From: UBA11865 sp963749825
GTDB lineage: Bacteria; Chloroflexota; Anaerolineae; Promineifilales; Promineifilaceae
Assembly (NCBI GenBank): GCA_963749825.1
Contig: CAVVOI010000007.1
Span: 1 to 64,000 of the forward strand
DNA length: 64,000 nucleotides
Reading direction: 5' to 3'
Under the pieces are notes generated by a model. It saw nothing but the letters and a program-made list of their open reading frames with translations, searched no databases and was not told the DNA's origin. Both the position numbers and the translations under genes were made by a program. Shown here piece after piece: positions 54,111-63,935 of this stretch. The stretch's first letter is position 1, and each line of letters starts with the position of its first letter.

Positions 54111-54644
54111 ATGAGTCGCGTTGTTAAGGTCAAATCCCAACCGGGTGAGGCAGTACGGTTCCCCAAAATCTGCACTCATTGTGGCCAGGCGGCAGGTGAG
54201 CGTATGCGCATCGGAAAGAGGCGCGGACAGACCACACGCACCGTTTACGTTCCTGTCTGTGCGGAGTGCGGCCGGGAACTGAACTTGAAATCAGGCGAAG
54301 AAGAACGATTGGGCCGAATAGGTTTGGTCGCGGCCGTTCTGGCAGGGTTAGTAGTAATATTGATCGGCGGCGTCGTCTTGCCCGGCCTGATAACGATTGC
54401 TGCGCTGCTTCCCCTCTGGCTGCGACTGATCTTTTCTGTGGCTTTGGCCGTTCCTGTGGCAGTTGGCGTTTGGCAGCTATTCAAACGAAGAAGCCTTAGA
54501 GAAGCGAAACCAATCAAGTTGGCCGTACTCAATTCGGCCCGCATGACCCACTATTCCTGGCGGGCTACTACTTTTGAATTTGAAAACGATGTTTTTGTCG
54601 AACGTTTTAATGAATTAAACGAGTCGAACCTGATGGAGGTTTGA
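54111..54644 (+). CDS. Zinc-ribbon membrane protein
   Basis: 177 residues. Two CxxC pairs (C-T-H-C-G and C-A-E-C-G, about residues 21 and 50) form a zinc ribbon, followed by two hydrophobic helices (IGLVAAVLAGLVVILIGGVV and LRLIFSVALAVPVAVGVWQL) and a soluble tail of 60 residues. No family is recognised. It lies between the acyl-CoA dehydrogenase and etfB but with wide spacing, so a metabolic link is only possible. Confidence 0.7.
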   Translation: MSRVVKVKSQPGEAVRFPKICTHCGQAAGERMRIGKRRGQTTRTVYVPVCAECGRELNLKSGEEERLGRIGLVAAVLAGLVVILIGGVVLPGLITIAALLPLWLRLIFSVALAVPVAVGVWQLFKRRSLREAKPIKLAVLNSARMTHYSWRATTFEFENDVFVERFNELNESNLMEV

Positions 54645-54788
54645 ACCGTCTTTGGCCTGAAGCATGCCGCCTTGTTGACATAAAGAACAAATACTGGTTG
54701 CTATACAACCATATTTATTGCCTGTATCTAATGAAGTAGTGTTCCAGACTATCGGTGGATAGTCGAACGTCGTAGGGAGGTGTTTTAC

Positions 54789-55589
54789 ATGAAAGTCGTC
54801 GTTTGCATCAAACAAACACCAAGTACAACAGCTGTTTTTAATGTTGAAAATGGCGATGTCACCTGGGATGATCCCGGGGGCAAACCGGAGGTCCTAAATC
54901 CATGGGATGAATATGCAGTGGAGGAATCGATCCAATTGCAGGAAGCCCATGGGGGTGATGTGGTCGCATTAACGATGGGTTCCGAGAATAGCCAAGAGGC
55001 GCTCAAGACCTGTCTAGCGATGGGCTGTTCAGAGGCGATCCTGATATCCGATCCCGCTTTTGAAGGATCGGATACATTAGGCACCGCCCGGGTATTGGCG
55101 GCCGCGATTCGAAAAACAGGTGACGCTCAGATCGCATTATTTGGCAAGCAGGCCATCGATGGCGATACAGGGCAAACGATCGTGCAAACCGCCCAGAAAT
55201 TGGGTTGGAACTCCCTGACCTTTGTATCTAAGATCGTGGAAATCGATCCTGTGGCGGGCACAATCACAGTAGAGCGCATGGTTGAAGAAGGAAGAGAAAC
55301 AATCGCCGCCAAATTACCGACCGTCCTTAGCGTGGTCAAGGAGATTAACGAGCCACGTTATCCATCCTTTATGGGCATTCGTAAAGCCAGCCGGGCAACG
55401 ATCCCTGTTTGGTCCGCAGCAGACCTCGAGCTTGGAGGAGAGACCGGCAGCGCGGCCAGCAAAGCCGATTGGTCGAATGTTTCGGCGCTTCCTACCAGGG
55501 AGTCCAGTGTCGAGATAATCGAAGCTGATTCGGTCGAGGAACAGGCGCGTATATTAGTGGACCGATTGTTTGAGGAGAAAGTGCTATGA
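54789..55589 (+). CDS. etfB: Electron transfer flavoprotein beta subunit
   Basis: 266 residues from ATG 54789 (GGGAGG upstream; the GTG at 54780 is in frame but less likely). It has MKVVVCIKQTP and the nucleotide-binding LFGKQAIDGDTGQT, then LPTVLSVVKEINEPRYPSF, the loop that recognises acyl-CoA dehydrogenases. With EtfA it accepts electrons from dehydrogenases and passes them on to the quinone pool. It overlaps etfA by four bases. Confidence 0.94.
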   Translation: MKVVVCIKQTPSTTAVFNVENGDVTWDDPGGKPEVLNPWDEYAVEESIQLQEAHGGDVVALTMGSENSQEALKTCLAMGCSEAILISDPAFEGSDTLGTARVLAAAIRKTGDAQIALFGKQAIDGDTGQTIVQTAQKLGWNSLTFVSKIVEIDPVAGTITVERMVEEGRETIAAKLPTVLSVVKEINEPRYPSFMGIRKASRATIPVWSAADLELGGETGSAASKADWSNVSALPTRESSVEIIEADSVEEQARILVDRLFEEKVL

Positions 55590-56563
55590 GCGGCGTCTGG
55601 GTTTGGATTGAACAAAGTGATGGAAATATCAAGCCTATCGGCCAGGAGATGTTGGGCGTTGGTCGCGGTGTGGCAGATAGTCTCGGACAACCATTGACCG
55701 CATTGGTCTTGGGACAAGATGTATCCGGTGTAGCGGAAGCCTGCTTCGACCTGGGCGCCGATGCTGTTCTCGGTTGCGATGATGCCACATTGGCCGATTT
55801 TCGAGTTGAAGCTTTTGGGCCATTGGTGGCTAAGCTGATTCAAGAAAGAGGCCCGGATATTATCCTCAGCGGGGCTACCGTTCGCGGCCGTGACCTGGCT
55901 GCATGGGTTGCAGCATCACTGGATGCCGGCCTAGTGGCCGATGGTATTGGACTCAAGGTAGAAGACGGCCTAGTTAAAGTCACCCGGCCCGTCTACACGG
56001 GCAAGTTGTTGACAGAAGCGTTCGTCACCTCTACGCCCCAAATCGTTACCTTACGTGGCAGGGCATTCGCTCCGGCAGAATCGACGGGCCAAAGCGGTCA
56101 AGCCGAATGGGTTCAGCCGGTTGTGGTCGAAGGTGACTTATCGACGCAGGTGCTTGGATTTGATAGCAGCGAAGGAACCGTTAGCCTTACAGATGCGACG
56201 ATCATCGTTAGCGGCGGACGGGGCGTGGGCGGCCCTGAAGGTTTCCAACCCATCCGGGAATTAGCCGATACGCTCGGCGGCGCCCTCGGTGCGTCTCGAG
56301 CTGCGGTTGACGCCGGTTGGATAGCCTACGACTACCAGGTCGGTCAAACGGGAAAGACAGTCAGCCCCGATCTTTATTTCGCTTGCGGTATCAGTGGCGC
56401 TATCCAGCATCAAGCCGGTATGCGGACTTCAAAGGTTATCGTAGCCATCAATAAAGATGCCGATGCGCCGATCTTCAAATTAGCCTCATATGGCATCGTC
56501 GGCGACCTGTTCAAGGTCGTTCCGGCGCTGACGGCCGAATTTAAAAAGCGCATGGGTTCGTAA
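55586..56563 (+). CDS. etfA: Electron transfer flavoprotein alpha subunit
   Basis: 325 residues. The C-terminal FAD domain carries IIVSGGRGVGGPEGFQP, ALGASRAAVDAGWIAY, QVGQTGKTVSPDLYFACGIS and INKDADAPIFKLASYGIVGD, all diagnostic. The N-terminal half is a degenerate partner of EtfB. ATGA overlap with etfB. A strong terminator lies about 150 bases beyond the stop. Confidence 0.96.
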   Translation: MSGVWVWIEQSDGNIKPIGQEMLGVGRGVADSLGQPLTALVLGQDVSGVAEACFDLGADAVLGCDDATLADFRVEAFGPLVAKLIQERGPDIILSGATVRGRDLAAWVAASLDAGLVADGIGLKVEDGLVKVTRPVYTGKLLTEAFVTSTPQIVTLRGRAFAPAESTGQSGQAEWVQPVVVEGDLSTQVLGFDSSEGTVSLTDATIIVSGGRGVGGPEGFQPIRELADTLGGALGASRAAVDAGWIAYDYQVGQTGKTVSPDLYFACGISGAIQHQAGMRTSKVIVAINKDADAPIFKLASYGIVGDLFKVVPALTAEFKKRMGS

Positions 56564-56589
56564 GCCTATAAATTTTTTGACCTATTAAG

Positions 56590-56640
56590 AGAAACGGGGT
56601 TCATCCTTTGATAAAAGAGATTCTGTAGAACCCCGTTTCT
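56590..56640. repeat. 12-bp inverted repeat after etfA
   Basis: AGAAACGGGGTT (56590-56601) and AACCCCGTTTCT (56629-56640) are perfectly complementary with a 27-base loop and no T-run. It is a dispersed palindrome or a weak terminator. Confidence 0.6.
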
Positions 56641-56712
56641 TCGAGGTTTCGCGGATCAACCGGTTAAATTAGGCCAAATCGAGAACCGCGAAACACTTAG
56701 ACAATCAAGATA

Positions 56713-56764
56713 AGGACCTGCTGCAAGCATTCCTCCGAGATGCTTGCAGCAGGTCCTTTTTTCT
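56713..56764 (+). terminator. Strong terminator after etfA
   Basis: A perfect 18-base stem from AGGACCTGCTGCAAGCAT (56713-56730) to its complement (56740-56757), loop TCCTCCGAG, followed by TTTTTT. Confidence 0.92.
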
Positions 56765-56904
56765 TTAGATTGGCAGGGCGGGCTATTACAATGCCCGTCG
56801 GATAGCTCCCCAGTCTGGCAAGAGCAAGCGGCGAATAGCCCATTAGGACTATTCGCTATTTACATAATCAGTAAACTTGGGTTATAATAGCCTGGGTTGT
56901 TGCA

Positions 56905-56938
56905 TATATGGGGTATCAGGTGTTGATTGCCCCATATA
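56905..56938 (+). promoter_or_regulatory. Leader hairpin in front of rsgA
   Basis: TATATGGGG (56905-56913) and CCCCATATA (56930-56938) can form a 9-bp stem just upstream of the GGAGG ribosome-binding site (56947-56951). It lies after a TATAAT box and so would be in the mRNA leader. A regulatory role is inference. Confidence 0.45.
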
Positions 56939-56958
56939 GCTTGTACGGAGGCATACAT

Positions 56959-57911
56959 CTGAGCGAACGGGTTGCTGGGCTTGTTGTTAAGGCGCAAAGC
57001 GGGTTTTTCACCGTCGAAGGCGTTGATGGTCGCCGTTATGTGTGCCAAATACCCGGCCGGATGAAGCAACAGAGAAGCAAGATTCCGCCCTGGTGGCGGC
57101 CGGTGATCACGTCAAGATCGTCCTCAACCTGGATGGAACTGGAACAATTGAATCGGTAGAAGAACGAAAACGAGTTCTTTCACGTGCCCGGCCCGCTCCG
57201 GAAAAGCGAAATATCCTGACTGACCAGGAACAAATCTTAGTCGCTAATCCGGATCAGGTTGTACTCGTTTTTTCCATTCGCCAACCTAGACCTAGTATAC
57301 GTAAGCTGGATCGTTACCTGGTTGTGGCTGAAATGAACCAACTACCTGCGGTAATATGCGTCAATAAAATCGACTTATCGGAACCTGGGGAGGCCCAGAG
57401 GCTTTTTCACGTTTACGAAGATATTGATTATCCGGTGATTTATACCAGCGCGGTTAATCGGCGAAGGCATCGAAGAATTTAAAGAATCAACTGCAGGGCA
57501 AAATAACGGTTTTAACAGGTTCATCAGGCGTCGGTAAGACCAGCCTACTAAACGCGGTCCAGCCTGGCCTGGGCAGAAGAGTGAAAGAAGTGAGCAGCGC
57601 CACCGAAAAAGGGTTGCACACCACCCGTCACGTCGAGTTGGTATCTTTAGGGAATGGGCGGTTATGTCGCCGATACACCCGGTATTCGAAGCCTGGCCGT
57701 TTTCGATCTGGAGCCAGGAGAAATTGACGGTTACTTCCGGGAGATCGCTCCCTTGGTATTCGATTGCCAGTTTAGCGATTGCACGCATCGTCATGAGCCG
57801 AATTGCGCCGTTCGAGTCGCTTTAGAGGACGGCCGGTTGTCGCCCGAACGCTATGATAGCTACCTTCGCCTACGCGAGGAGCACGAAATACTGGAGAAAG
57901 ACGCATATTAA
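56959..57911 (+). pseudogene. rsgA: Ribosome small-subunit-dependent GTPase A, four frameshifts
   Basis: All RsgA parts are present in order but in different frames. The OB-fold N-terminus (GFFTVEGVDGRRYVCQIPGR) ends near 57055. HVKIVLNLDGTGTIESVEERK with RNILTDQEQILVANPDQVV runs to about 57460, and NKID (G4) is here. GEGIEEF is in a third frame, and LQGKITVLTGSSGVGKTSLL (G1), KEVSSATEKGLHTTRH (switch) in a fourth to about 57650. GGYVADTPGIRSL (G3) and the zinc finger C-x5-C-x-H-x5-C run to 57911. RsgA helps 30S subunit maturation. The best start is CTG 56959, seven bases after GGAGG. Four shifts in such a conserved gene suggest sequence error or recent decay. Confidence 0.85.
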
Positions 57912-57993
57912 GGAAACCACCAAAAATTCTTCGGGAATGAAATTTATAGGCGGCGGTTTACTTCAGTCCGCTTGGGCTTGATTAATAAAAACG

Positions 57994-58968
57994 ATGACCC
58001 CTAACCCGGTGAACGAGACAAGTATTAACGGTTACTCAAAGAAGAAGCTTCTGCGCTCTGCCTTTGTGTTGCTGGTGGTTGGCCTGGGCATCACGATCCT
58101 GGCGGCATGTACTGTGGACGATTCTTTTCAGGCCCAGGCAGGTGGAACCAGTGGGACCGGCATACCGATCGCTTCGGAATTCAAAACATTTTATGACGAC
58201 AATGGCGGTCTGAGAGTATTTGGATACCCGATCACGGATCCTTATGAGGATTTTGATCAGGGATTGCTCGTTCAATACTTCCAACGTATGCGGCTAGAAC
58301 TGGATCCTGATAGCGGGCAAGTGCTCATTTACCCCTTGGGTGGATGGGCATACGAGGGATCGACGGGATCGGCGGAAGAGGCTCTACCCGAAGAAGAGTT
58401 CACGATAGAAGATGAGTTTTTGACTTTTTACAGAGCCGCATATGGCCGAGCCTTATTTGGTGATCCTATATCGCCTCAGGTAAATGAAGGCGGGACAAGG
58501 GTGCAATACTTTGACAATGCTCGGTTGGAGTGGCATCCTGAAGCTCCCTTAGATTATAGGGTACAAGTCGGTCCTCTAGGCGAAGCCCATTATCGACTAG
58601 TGGGTATCTTTGAGAACCCTGGACGCAGCCGGCCACTCGACTCGGCCGCGGTGAGCGAGGCGGTTGTTTTGTCCAATGTGATCGCCCCCATACTTTACCG
58701 TGGCGACGAACAAACCCTTTTTGTAGATGTTGTGACACCTGAAGGACAACGACCGGTAACCGGGGTCACAGTGGATGCGGCCGTCACCTATAATGGTAAA
58801 ACCGAGCATGTGGAATTGCCAGACACTGACGGGGCGGGGCAATCAAAGAGTGTCTTAGAGCTGAAAAATATCGAACCTGGCCAAAAAGTACAGGTAAAAA
58901 TCACTGTATCTGCACCGGGAGGTGCGGAGATCGGCGCCACCACTTCGTCTTTCATGAGTTGGTGGTAA
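57994..58968 (+). CDS. Surface lipoprotein with paired FGxPI modules
   Basis: 324 residues. A hydrophobic signal (AFVLLVVGLGITILAAC) ends in a lipobox Cys. Two copies of a module follow: FKTFYDDNGGLRVFGYPITD, LLVQYFQRMRLELDPDSG (about 60-110) and FLTFYRAAYGRALFGDPISP, RVQYFDNARLEWHPEAP (about 140-195). The C-terminal third is a beta-sandwich. Such modules are frequent in secreted Chloroflexi proteins, often with wall hydrolases. Function unknown. Confidence 0.75.
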   Translation: MTPNPVNETSINGYSKKKLLRSAFVLLVVGLGITILAACTVDDSFQAQAGGTSGTGIPIASEFKTFYDDNGGLRVFGYPITDPYEDFDQGLLVQYFQRMRLELDPDSGQVLIYPLGGWAYEGSTGSAEEALPEEEFTIEDEFLTFYRAAYGRALFGDPISPQVNEGGTRVQYFDNARLEWHPEAPLDYRVQVGPLGEAHYRLVGIFENPGRSRPLDSAAVSEAVVLSNVIAPILYRGDEQTLFVDVVTPEGQRPVTGVTVDAAVTYNGKTEHVELPDTDGAGQSKSVLELKNIEPGQKVQVKITVSAPGGAEIGATTSSFMSWW

Positions 58969-59271
58969 AAGACAGATTTTAGTTTTTTCATTAAGCCCTC
59001 GATCATTGGGACACGCCTTTTTTGACTATTGAAGAAAATACTCAGTCTTAAGCGGTTGTGGCCGGTGCCCTCACCGCGTCACCCGACTGGCTTGGGCCTC
59101 GACTGACCTGGGCATCGACTGGCTTGGGCCTCGACTGGCTCGGTCTAAAGAGTAGCCCTTCGGCTCTGAGATGCGGCCACAGCCTGAGTAATCACCTATT
59201 GGAAATGAAAATGGCCGCAGAGCGCTTATTATTCTTGCACCCTACGGCCAAATCGGGGGAAGTACACAAAT
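58969..59271. other. Intergenic region with short direct repeats
   Basis: About 300 bases between convergent genes. Around 59086-59145 the phrase GACTGGCTTGGGCCTCGACTG and shorter variants (CTGGCTTGGGC, CATCGACTGG) recur three to four times. No gene or clear terminator is seen. Confidence 0.4.
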
Positions 59272-61686
59272 TTATTTACTTGCCCGGTCGGAGCTCCTCT
59301 TTTTTCGGAAAGAAAAGAAGCCAATGCCGGCAATGAATAGGGGAGCGATCACGGCGGAGGCGCAGAGGCCTGTGTTTTCTTGGTCGCCTGCCGTGCCTTG
59401 ATTGTCGATGTTGGTGGGATCCACCTGGGGCGTGTTGCCGGGTTGATCCACTTCATCGTCATTTGGGTTAGCGGCTGGTGGTGAGGGCTCAACAGGTTGG
59501 GCTTCCGGCAATGTGATTGTGGATTGGCCAAATCCTTCTACAATCTCATAAGCCAGGTCGTCGATGATGAACAGCACCCTCGGTCCCAGGGCCAGGTACT
59601 GGCCGATTTCTGGAGCGGCCGTCAGCAATTTGAAGTAGCTTTCATCGGCGAAGCCAACCTGCTGTGGTTGTTGCCGATCTGCATTGTAGAGGGTATCGAT
59701 CCAGACCCCATTGCGGTAGACGAATGTTTTGTTGCCGACTGATTGGACCACTTCTTTGACAGTGCGGACTTCACCATCTTTTCCCAAAACCGTCGCCGAT
59801 TCCGTAAGCGGAGCTTCCGCCACGGCCATCTCAGCCTGGTCGGCCGCCATGTCAACTGCCTGACCACCGCTGGCGGGGGCTGGGGCGGCAAATGCCTCTT
59901 CCGCTTCCTCGACGATTGTTCGGCGTCCTGCCTGCGAGAATATATCGTCCTCTTCGATTAAGTAGCTGGTATACGGGGTAATGATGCCGTAGCGTATGCT
60001 CAGGTCAACCACGCTCTGGACCAATTCAGGATCTTCTCCGTGAAGACGAATCTGGGTCAAGAGGGAGCCGATGGCCCTTGTGGCCCACAGACGGGGAATA
60101 AATTCATCACCGCCATCGTTCCGGAAGGAATTATCTTCATAGGTGAATGATTGTTCCCGGCCATTGACTTCGCCGGTCAAGGTGATGGTCGCCGGTCCGC
60201 CATCGCGATAACGGCCGGCCAGGACGAGTTGGGTCCCGGCGAACAGATCGGGCAGAGCCTGCGGATAAACCTGTTCGACCATGATATCGTCATAGTCAAG
60301 ACTGATATTGGCCAGGACCGGCGTGCTCACTTTGGCGTAAAATGAGCTAACTGCTTCATCGATCGGTTGCCCAGGCCGGACGTAAGTCGTCGTTCCACCA
60401 TGATTTTGGCTCAGACTGTCCAATAAGAAGGTGTCGACATCGTCGCCGACGCCGAAGGCGAATAAACGCACATTTTGAGGCGTTTGCTCTTTTACAGAAC
60501 TCAGCAACAAGGACGTCTCCACAATTCCCTCGGTGGCTAGGCCATCGGTTAGGAAGATGATGGTCGTCGGCCGTTCCTGGTCAGCCTGGTTGGCCGCTTC
60601 CAACAGTGCGCCACTGATATTGGTTCCTCCCAATGCTTCCAGACTGTCGACGAACTGCTCATAATCGCCTGCCTCGGATGCCGGCCTGAGATCGGGCGAA
60701 TAAGAGCGGACGCCGGTGCTGAAGGAGACGATGTTGAAGCGATCGCCCGGCTCCAGGTTGTCCAGCACAAACAGCGCTGCATCTTGAGCTTGGGCCATTT
60801 TTTCACCGGCCATACTGCCCGATGTATCCAGCACCAGGATGACATCCTTGGCCACGACATCGCCGGCATCGGTGTCGAGAGTGGGGGCTACCAGCAGCAG
60901 GAAAAATCCATCTTGCCCGGATTCTTTGTAACTTAACAAGTTAAGGCCAATATCCTCGGGCGCCACGGTATAGTACAGTTCGAAATCTTTCTCAGGCGTA
61001 ACATTTGAATCTTCATAGCCGACTGTGGCCCGGAAATCACCGTCGCGATCGATTGCCACCGGATGGCTCGGTGAATAAATGGCCCGGATTTCTTCGTCAG
61101 ACTGAATTTCGACCCGTATGCTTTGATTGTCCAGAGGTGTATTGGTGTACAAATCGGTCGATTGTGGGTACACGTAATGGATTAAGCCATTTTCGGCCGG
61201 AAGCACCTGGGAATACTCGATCTCGATGCGCCGTTCATCGTGGGCCGGAATGGGAAAGACATTGGCCTGAATGGCGCTGGTGCCTACGTACTCCAGCAAG
61301 GCCGGATCTCGAAGCTGGCGCACGATTTCATCATAAATTTGGCGCGCTTCATCCGCTTCAAGGATCTTGGCCTCGATGGGTTCGCCGTTTACCCACATAG
61401 TCAGCTCGGTCACGGCCGCTCCTTGGGGCAGCGGAAAAAGATAGATGCCTTCGAGCATCCAATCATTGTCGTTAACGAATAGTTGATCGATATGGGTCGT
61501 GGCAACCTGATCGTCGATCTCGACATTTACCCGTTGGTATTCGATGGTCAATCCTTTAAAGTTCCAATCGGGTGGGATGGGTGGCAGCGGCGGCCTCGGC
61601 AGATCAGGTTCTTGAGCTCCCGCTGGCAAGACAATCACAAAGGACAAAAAAAGGAAAAAAATGACTGGCAATAATCTCTTCTTCAT
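59272..61686 (-). CDS. Secreted VIT/von Willebrand A domain protein
   Basis: 804 residues. Signal peptide (LLPVIFFLFLSFVIVLPAGA), VIT domain (about 50-180; VATTHIDQLFVNDNDWMLEG, YLFPLPQGAAVTELTMWVNG), VWA domain with MIDAS motif VILVLDTSGSMAGEK and TIIFLTDGLATEG (about 275-450), a helical linker rich in A/E/P, and a C-terminal membrane helix with basic tail (APLFIAGIGFFSFRKKR). VIT-VWA proteins bind ligands through a metal ion and resemble inter-alpha-trypsin inhibitor heavy chains. Probably a membrane-anchored surface protein. ATG 61686, preceded by GGAGATG. Confidence 0.88.
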   Translation of the reverse strand: MKKRLLPVIFFLFLSFVIVLPAGAQEPDLPRPPLPPIPPDWNFKGLTIEYQRVNVEIDDQVATTHIDQLFVNDNDWMLEGIYLFPLPQGAAVTELTMWVNGEPIEAKILEADEARQIYDEIVRQLRDPALLEYVGTSAIQANVFPIPAHDERRIEIEYSQVLPAENGLIHYVYPQSTDLYTNTPLDNQSIRVEIQSDEEIRAIYSPSHPVAIDRDGDFRATVGYEDSNVTPEKDFELYYTVAPEDIGLNLLSYKESGQDGFFLLLVAPTLDTDAGDVVAKDVILVLDTSGSMAGEKMAQAQDAALFVLDNLEPGDRFNIVSFSTGVRSYSPDLRPASEAGDYEQFVDSLEALGGTNISGALLEAANQADQERPTTIIFLTDGLATEGIVETSLLLSSVKEQTPQNVRLFAFGVGDDVDTFLLDSLSQNHGGTTTYVRPGQPIDEAVSSFYAKVSTPVLANISLDYDDIMVEQVYPQALPDLFAGTQLVLAGRYRDGGPATITLTGEVNGREQSFTYEDNSFRNDGGDEFIPRLWATRAIGSLLTQIRLHGEDPELVQSVVDLSIRYGIITPYTSYLIEEDDIFSQAGRRTIVEEAEEAFAAPAPASGGQAVDMAADQAEMAVAEAPLTESATVLGKDGEVRTVKEVVQSVGNKTFVYRNGVWIDTLYNADRQQPQQVGFADESYFKLLTAAPEIGQYLALGPRVLFIIDDLAYEIVEGFGQSTITLPEAQPVEPSPPAANPNDDEVDQPGNTPQVDPTNIDNQGTAGDQENTGLCASAVIAPLFIAGIGFFSFRKKRSSDRASK

Positions 61687-61898
61687 GGCTTCATCTCCAT
61701 TCAGGTTACTATGAGTACCGTTCGTTTTTGATTGTTGGTATCATCATCCTGACACCTGCTTACGATTAAATGACGTGGGAAGGGGCGAATAGGTTCCAAC
61801 CCGTAAAAATTGGCGTCGAAAAAAGGTAAGGAAGAATCCCTGATTGAAAGGGGTCGCTCGCAAAAAACCAACGATCAACAAAATCACTTGGAGGGTGC

Positions 61899-63921
61899 AT
61901 GGCACAAAAATTACGACGGAATATCGAAGCTGAAGATCTTTACCGGCTAAAACTCGTTTCAGATTGTCAAATCTCACCCAATGGACAACACATCATTTTT
62001 TGTCTTCAGAGGGTTGAAAAGTCTACAGAAAAGAAGTTCATGAATTTATGGCTTGTAGAGGCCGGCGGAGGGGAAGTCAGGCAACTCACGTTTGGCGAGC
62101 AATCAGACAGCCAGCCGTGCTGGTCGCCAGACGGTCGAGAAATCGCTTTTCTTTCTAATAGAGGCGATCAAGAGCAGAAACAAATTTATCTGTTGCCCTT
62201 TTTAGGCGGCGAGGCGCGGCCGTTGACGAAGTTGGTTGGCGAGTTCGCATCTTTTTGCTGGTCGCCAGATGGCCGGCAGATAGCGATCCAATTCCGACAA
62301 AAAGACCAAGAAGCTATCGAGCGAGAGGCAGACGAGGAAAAACGAGAACTGGGGATCGTCGTCAGGCATATCAAGCGGGTTCACTACAAACAGGACGGCA
62401 GCGGTTATCTTCCTAAAGAAAGATGGCATATTTGGATCGTCGACGGTGAGAGCGGTCGGGCCAGCCAGCTTACAAGAGGGAATTACGATGAAGTTGGGCC
62501 TGTTTGGTCGCCAGACGGCCGGCAAATAGCCTTTTTATCAAACCGCCAGCCTGATCCCGACTTGGATCCGGATGTGATCGATATCTACCTGGCGGACGTT
62601 TCGAATCTTGGAGCAGACGAGCCAAATTCTAAAAAAAATACCTTCCCCGCTTGGCTTGAAGTCAATGTTGAGTTTTTCTCCCGATGGCAACTGGCTGGCA
62701 TATATCGGCCGGGAAGGGCGTGGTGACTGGTGGAAAAACGATAGTTTGTGGGTTGCGCCAGCCGATGGATCGGCTCCTTCGCGGAATCTCACCGGCAAAT
62801 ACGATATCACCGTCGGCAACGGTACCATTGCCGATTTCGCCGACAGGCCGACTGTAGCCCCAATTTGGACGGCAGACGCCCAAGCGCTGCTGTTTCAACA
62901 CACTCGCCATGGAACGACCACGCTAAAAAAAGTCGCTCTCGATAGTTCGCCGCCACGAGCTGTGATCGATGAGCCCGGCGTTGTGGGCACTTTTACGACC
63001 GATCAGGAGGGGCACAAGGTAGCCTGCTGCTGGGGTAATTTTCAGGAACCGGGAGATATTTGGCTTTGTGAGCCGGAGACAGGTGAATTTAACCGTCTGA
63101 CCCACATGAATGAGGCGGTCCTAGAGGATGTCGGGTTAGGCCAACCTGAGATGGTCTGGTTTGACGGGCCGGAAGGAAATAAGTTGCAAGGTTGGATTCT
63201 CAAGCCGACCGATTTTGATCCCAAACGGCGATACCCTTCTATCCTGGAGATCCATGGAGGGCCGTGGCTTCAATATGGCGATACCTTCATGCATGAATTC
63301 CAATACCTGGCAGCACAGGGATATGTAGTCTACTTTTGCAATCCCAGAGGCGGCCAAGGATATGGCGAATCCCATAGCAGGGCCATTCATAACGATTGGG
63401 GCAATGTAGACTACGCTGATTTAATGGCCTGGGCTGATTACGTGGCAGAGCTGCCTTACGTCGATCCTGACCGTATGGGCGTCATGGGTGGCAGCTATGG
63501 CGGCTATATGACGGTCTGGATCATCGGCCAGACGGACCGGTTCAAGGCGGCCGTGGCCCAGCGGGTGGTTAGCAACCTCGTCAGCATGTGGGGTACCAGT
63601 GATTTAAATTGGGTATTTCAGCAGGAATTTGGTAACAAGCCGCCCTGGCAAAATTTAGATAACCTCTGGCGGCAATCACCCATGGCTACTATAGGCAATA
63701 CAAAAACGCCAACATTAATCATGCATAGCGAAAACGATCAACGTTGTGATTTGGAGCAGGGTTTACAAATCTATGTGGCGCTCAAATATCTGGGCGTTGA
63801 CTCAGAGCTGTTACTGTTTCCTGGTGAAAGTCATGGTCTGTCGCGAAACGGCCGCACGGACCGGCGGGTCGCCCGTCTGCAAAATATCTTGAGGTGGTTT
63901 GATCTTTACCTGAAGAATTAA
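61899..63921 (+). pseudogene. S9-family (prolyl-oligopeptidase-type) peptidase, one frameshift in a poly-A run
   Basis: Frame one (61899-62640) gives the N-terminal beta-propeller (PCWSPDGREIAFLSNRGD, FCWSPDGRQIAIQFRQ, PVWSPDGRQIAFLSNRQ). Frame two (to 63921) gives the remaining blades (FSPDGNWLAYIGR) and the catalytic domain: GGSYGGYMTVWI (Ser), HSENDQRCDLEQG (Asp), GESHGLSRNG (His). The frames meet exactly at an A8 tract (62632-62639). Joined, the protein has about 675 residues, normal for dipeptidyl-peptidase/acylaminoacyl-peptidase relatives. The intact triad and the homopolymer location make a base-calling error the simplest explanation. GGAGGG precedes ATG 61899. Confidence 0.9.
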
Positions 63922-63935
63922 TCGGGGGCGGAGAA

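Larger units (their letters stand above)
56564..56958. other. Intergenic region between etfA and rsgA with terminators and leader hairpin
   Basis: 395 bases without a gene. It contains two hairpins downstream of etfA (56590-56640 and 56713-56764), a TATAAT at 56883-56888 and a 9-bp inverted repeat at 56905-56938 in the rsgA leader. Confidence 0.5.
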
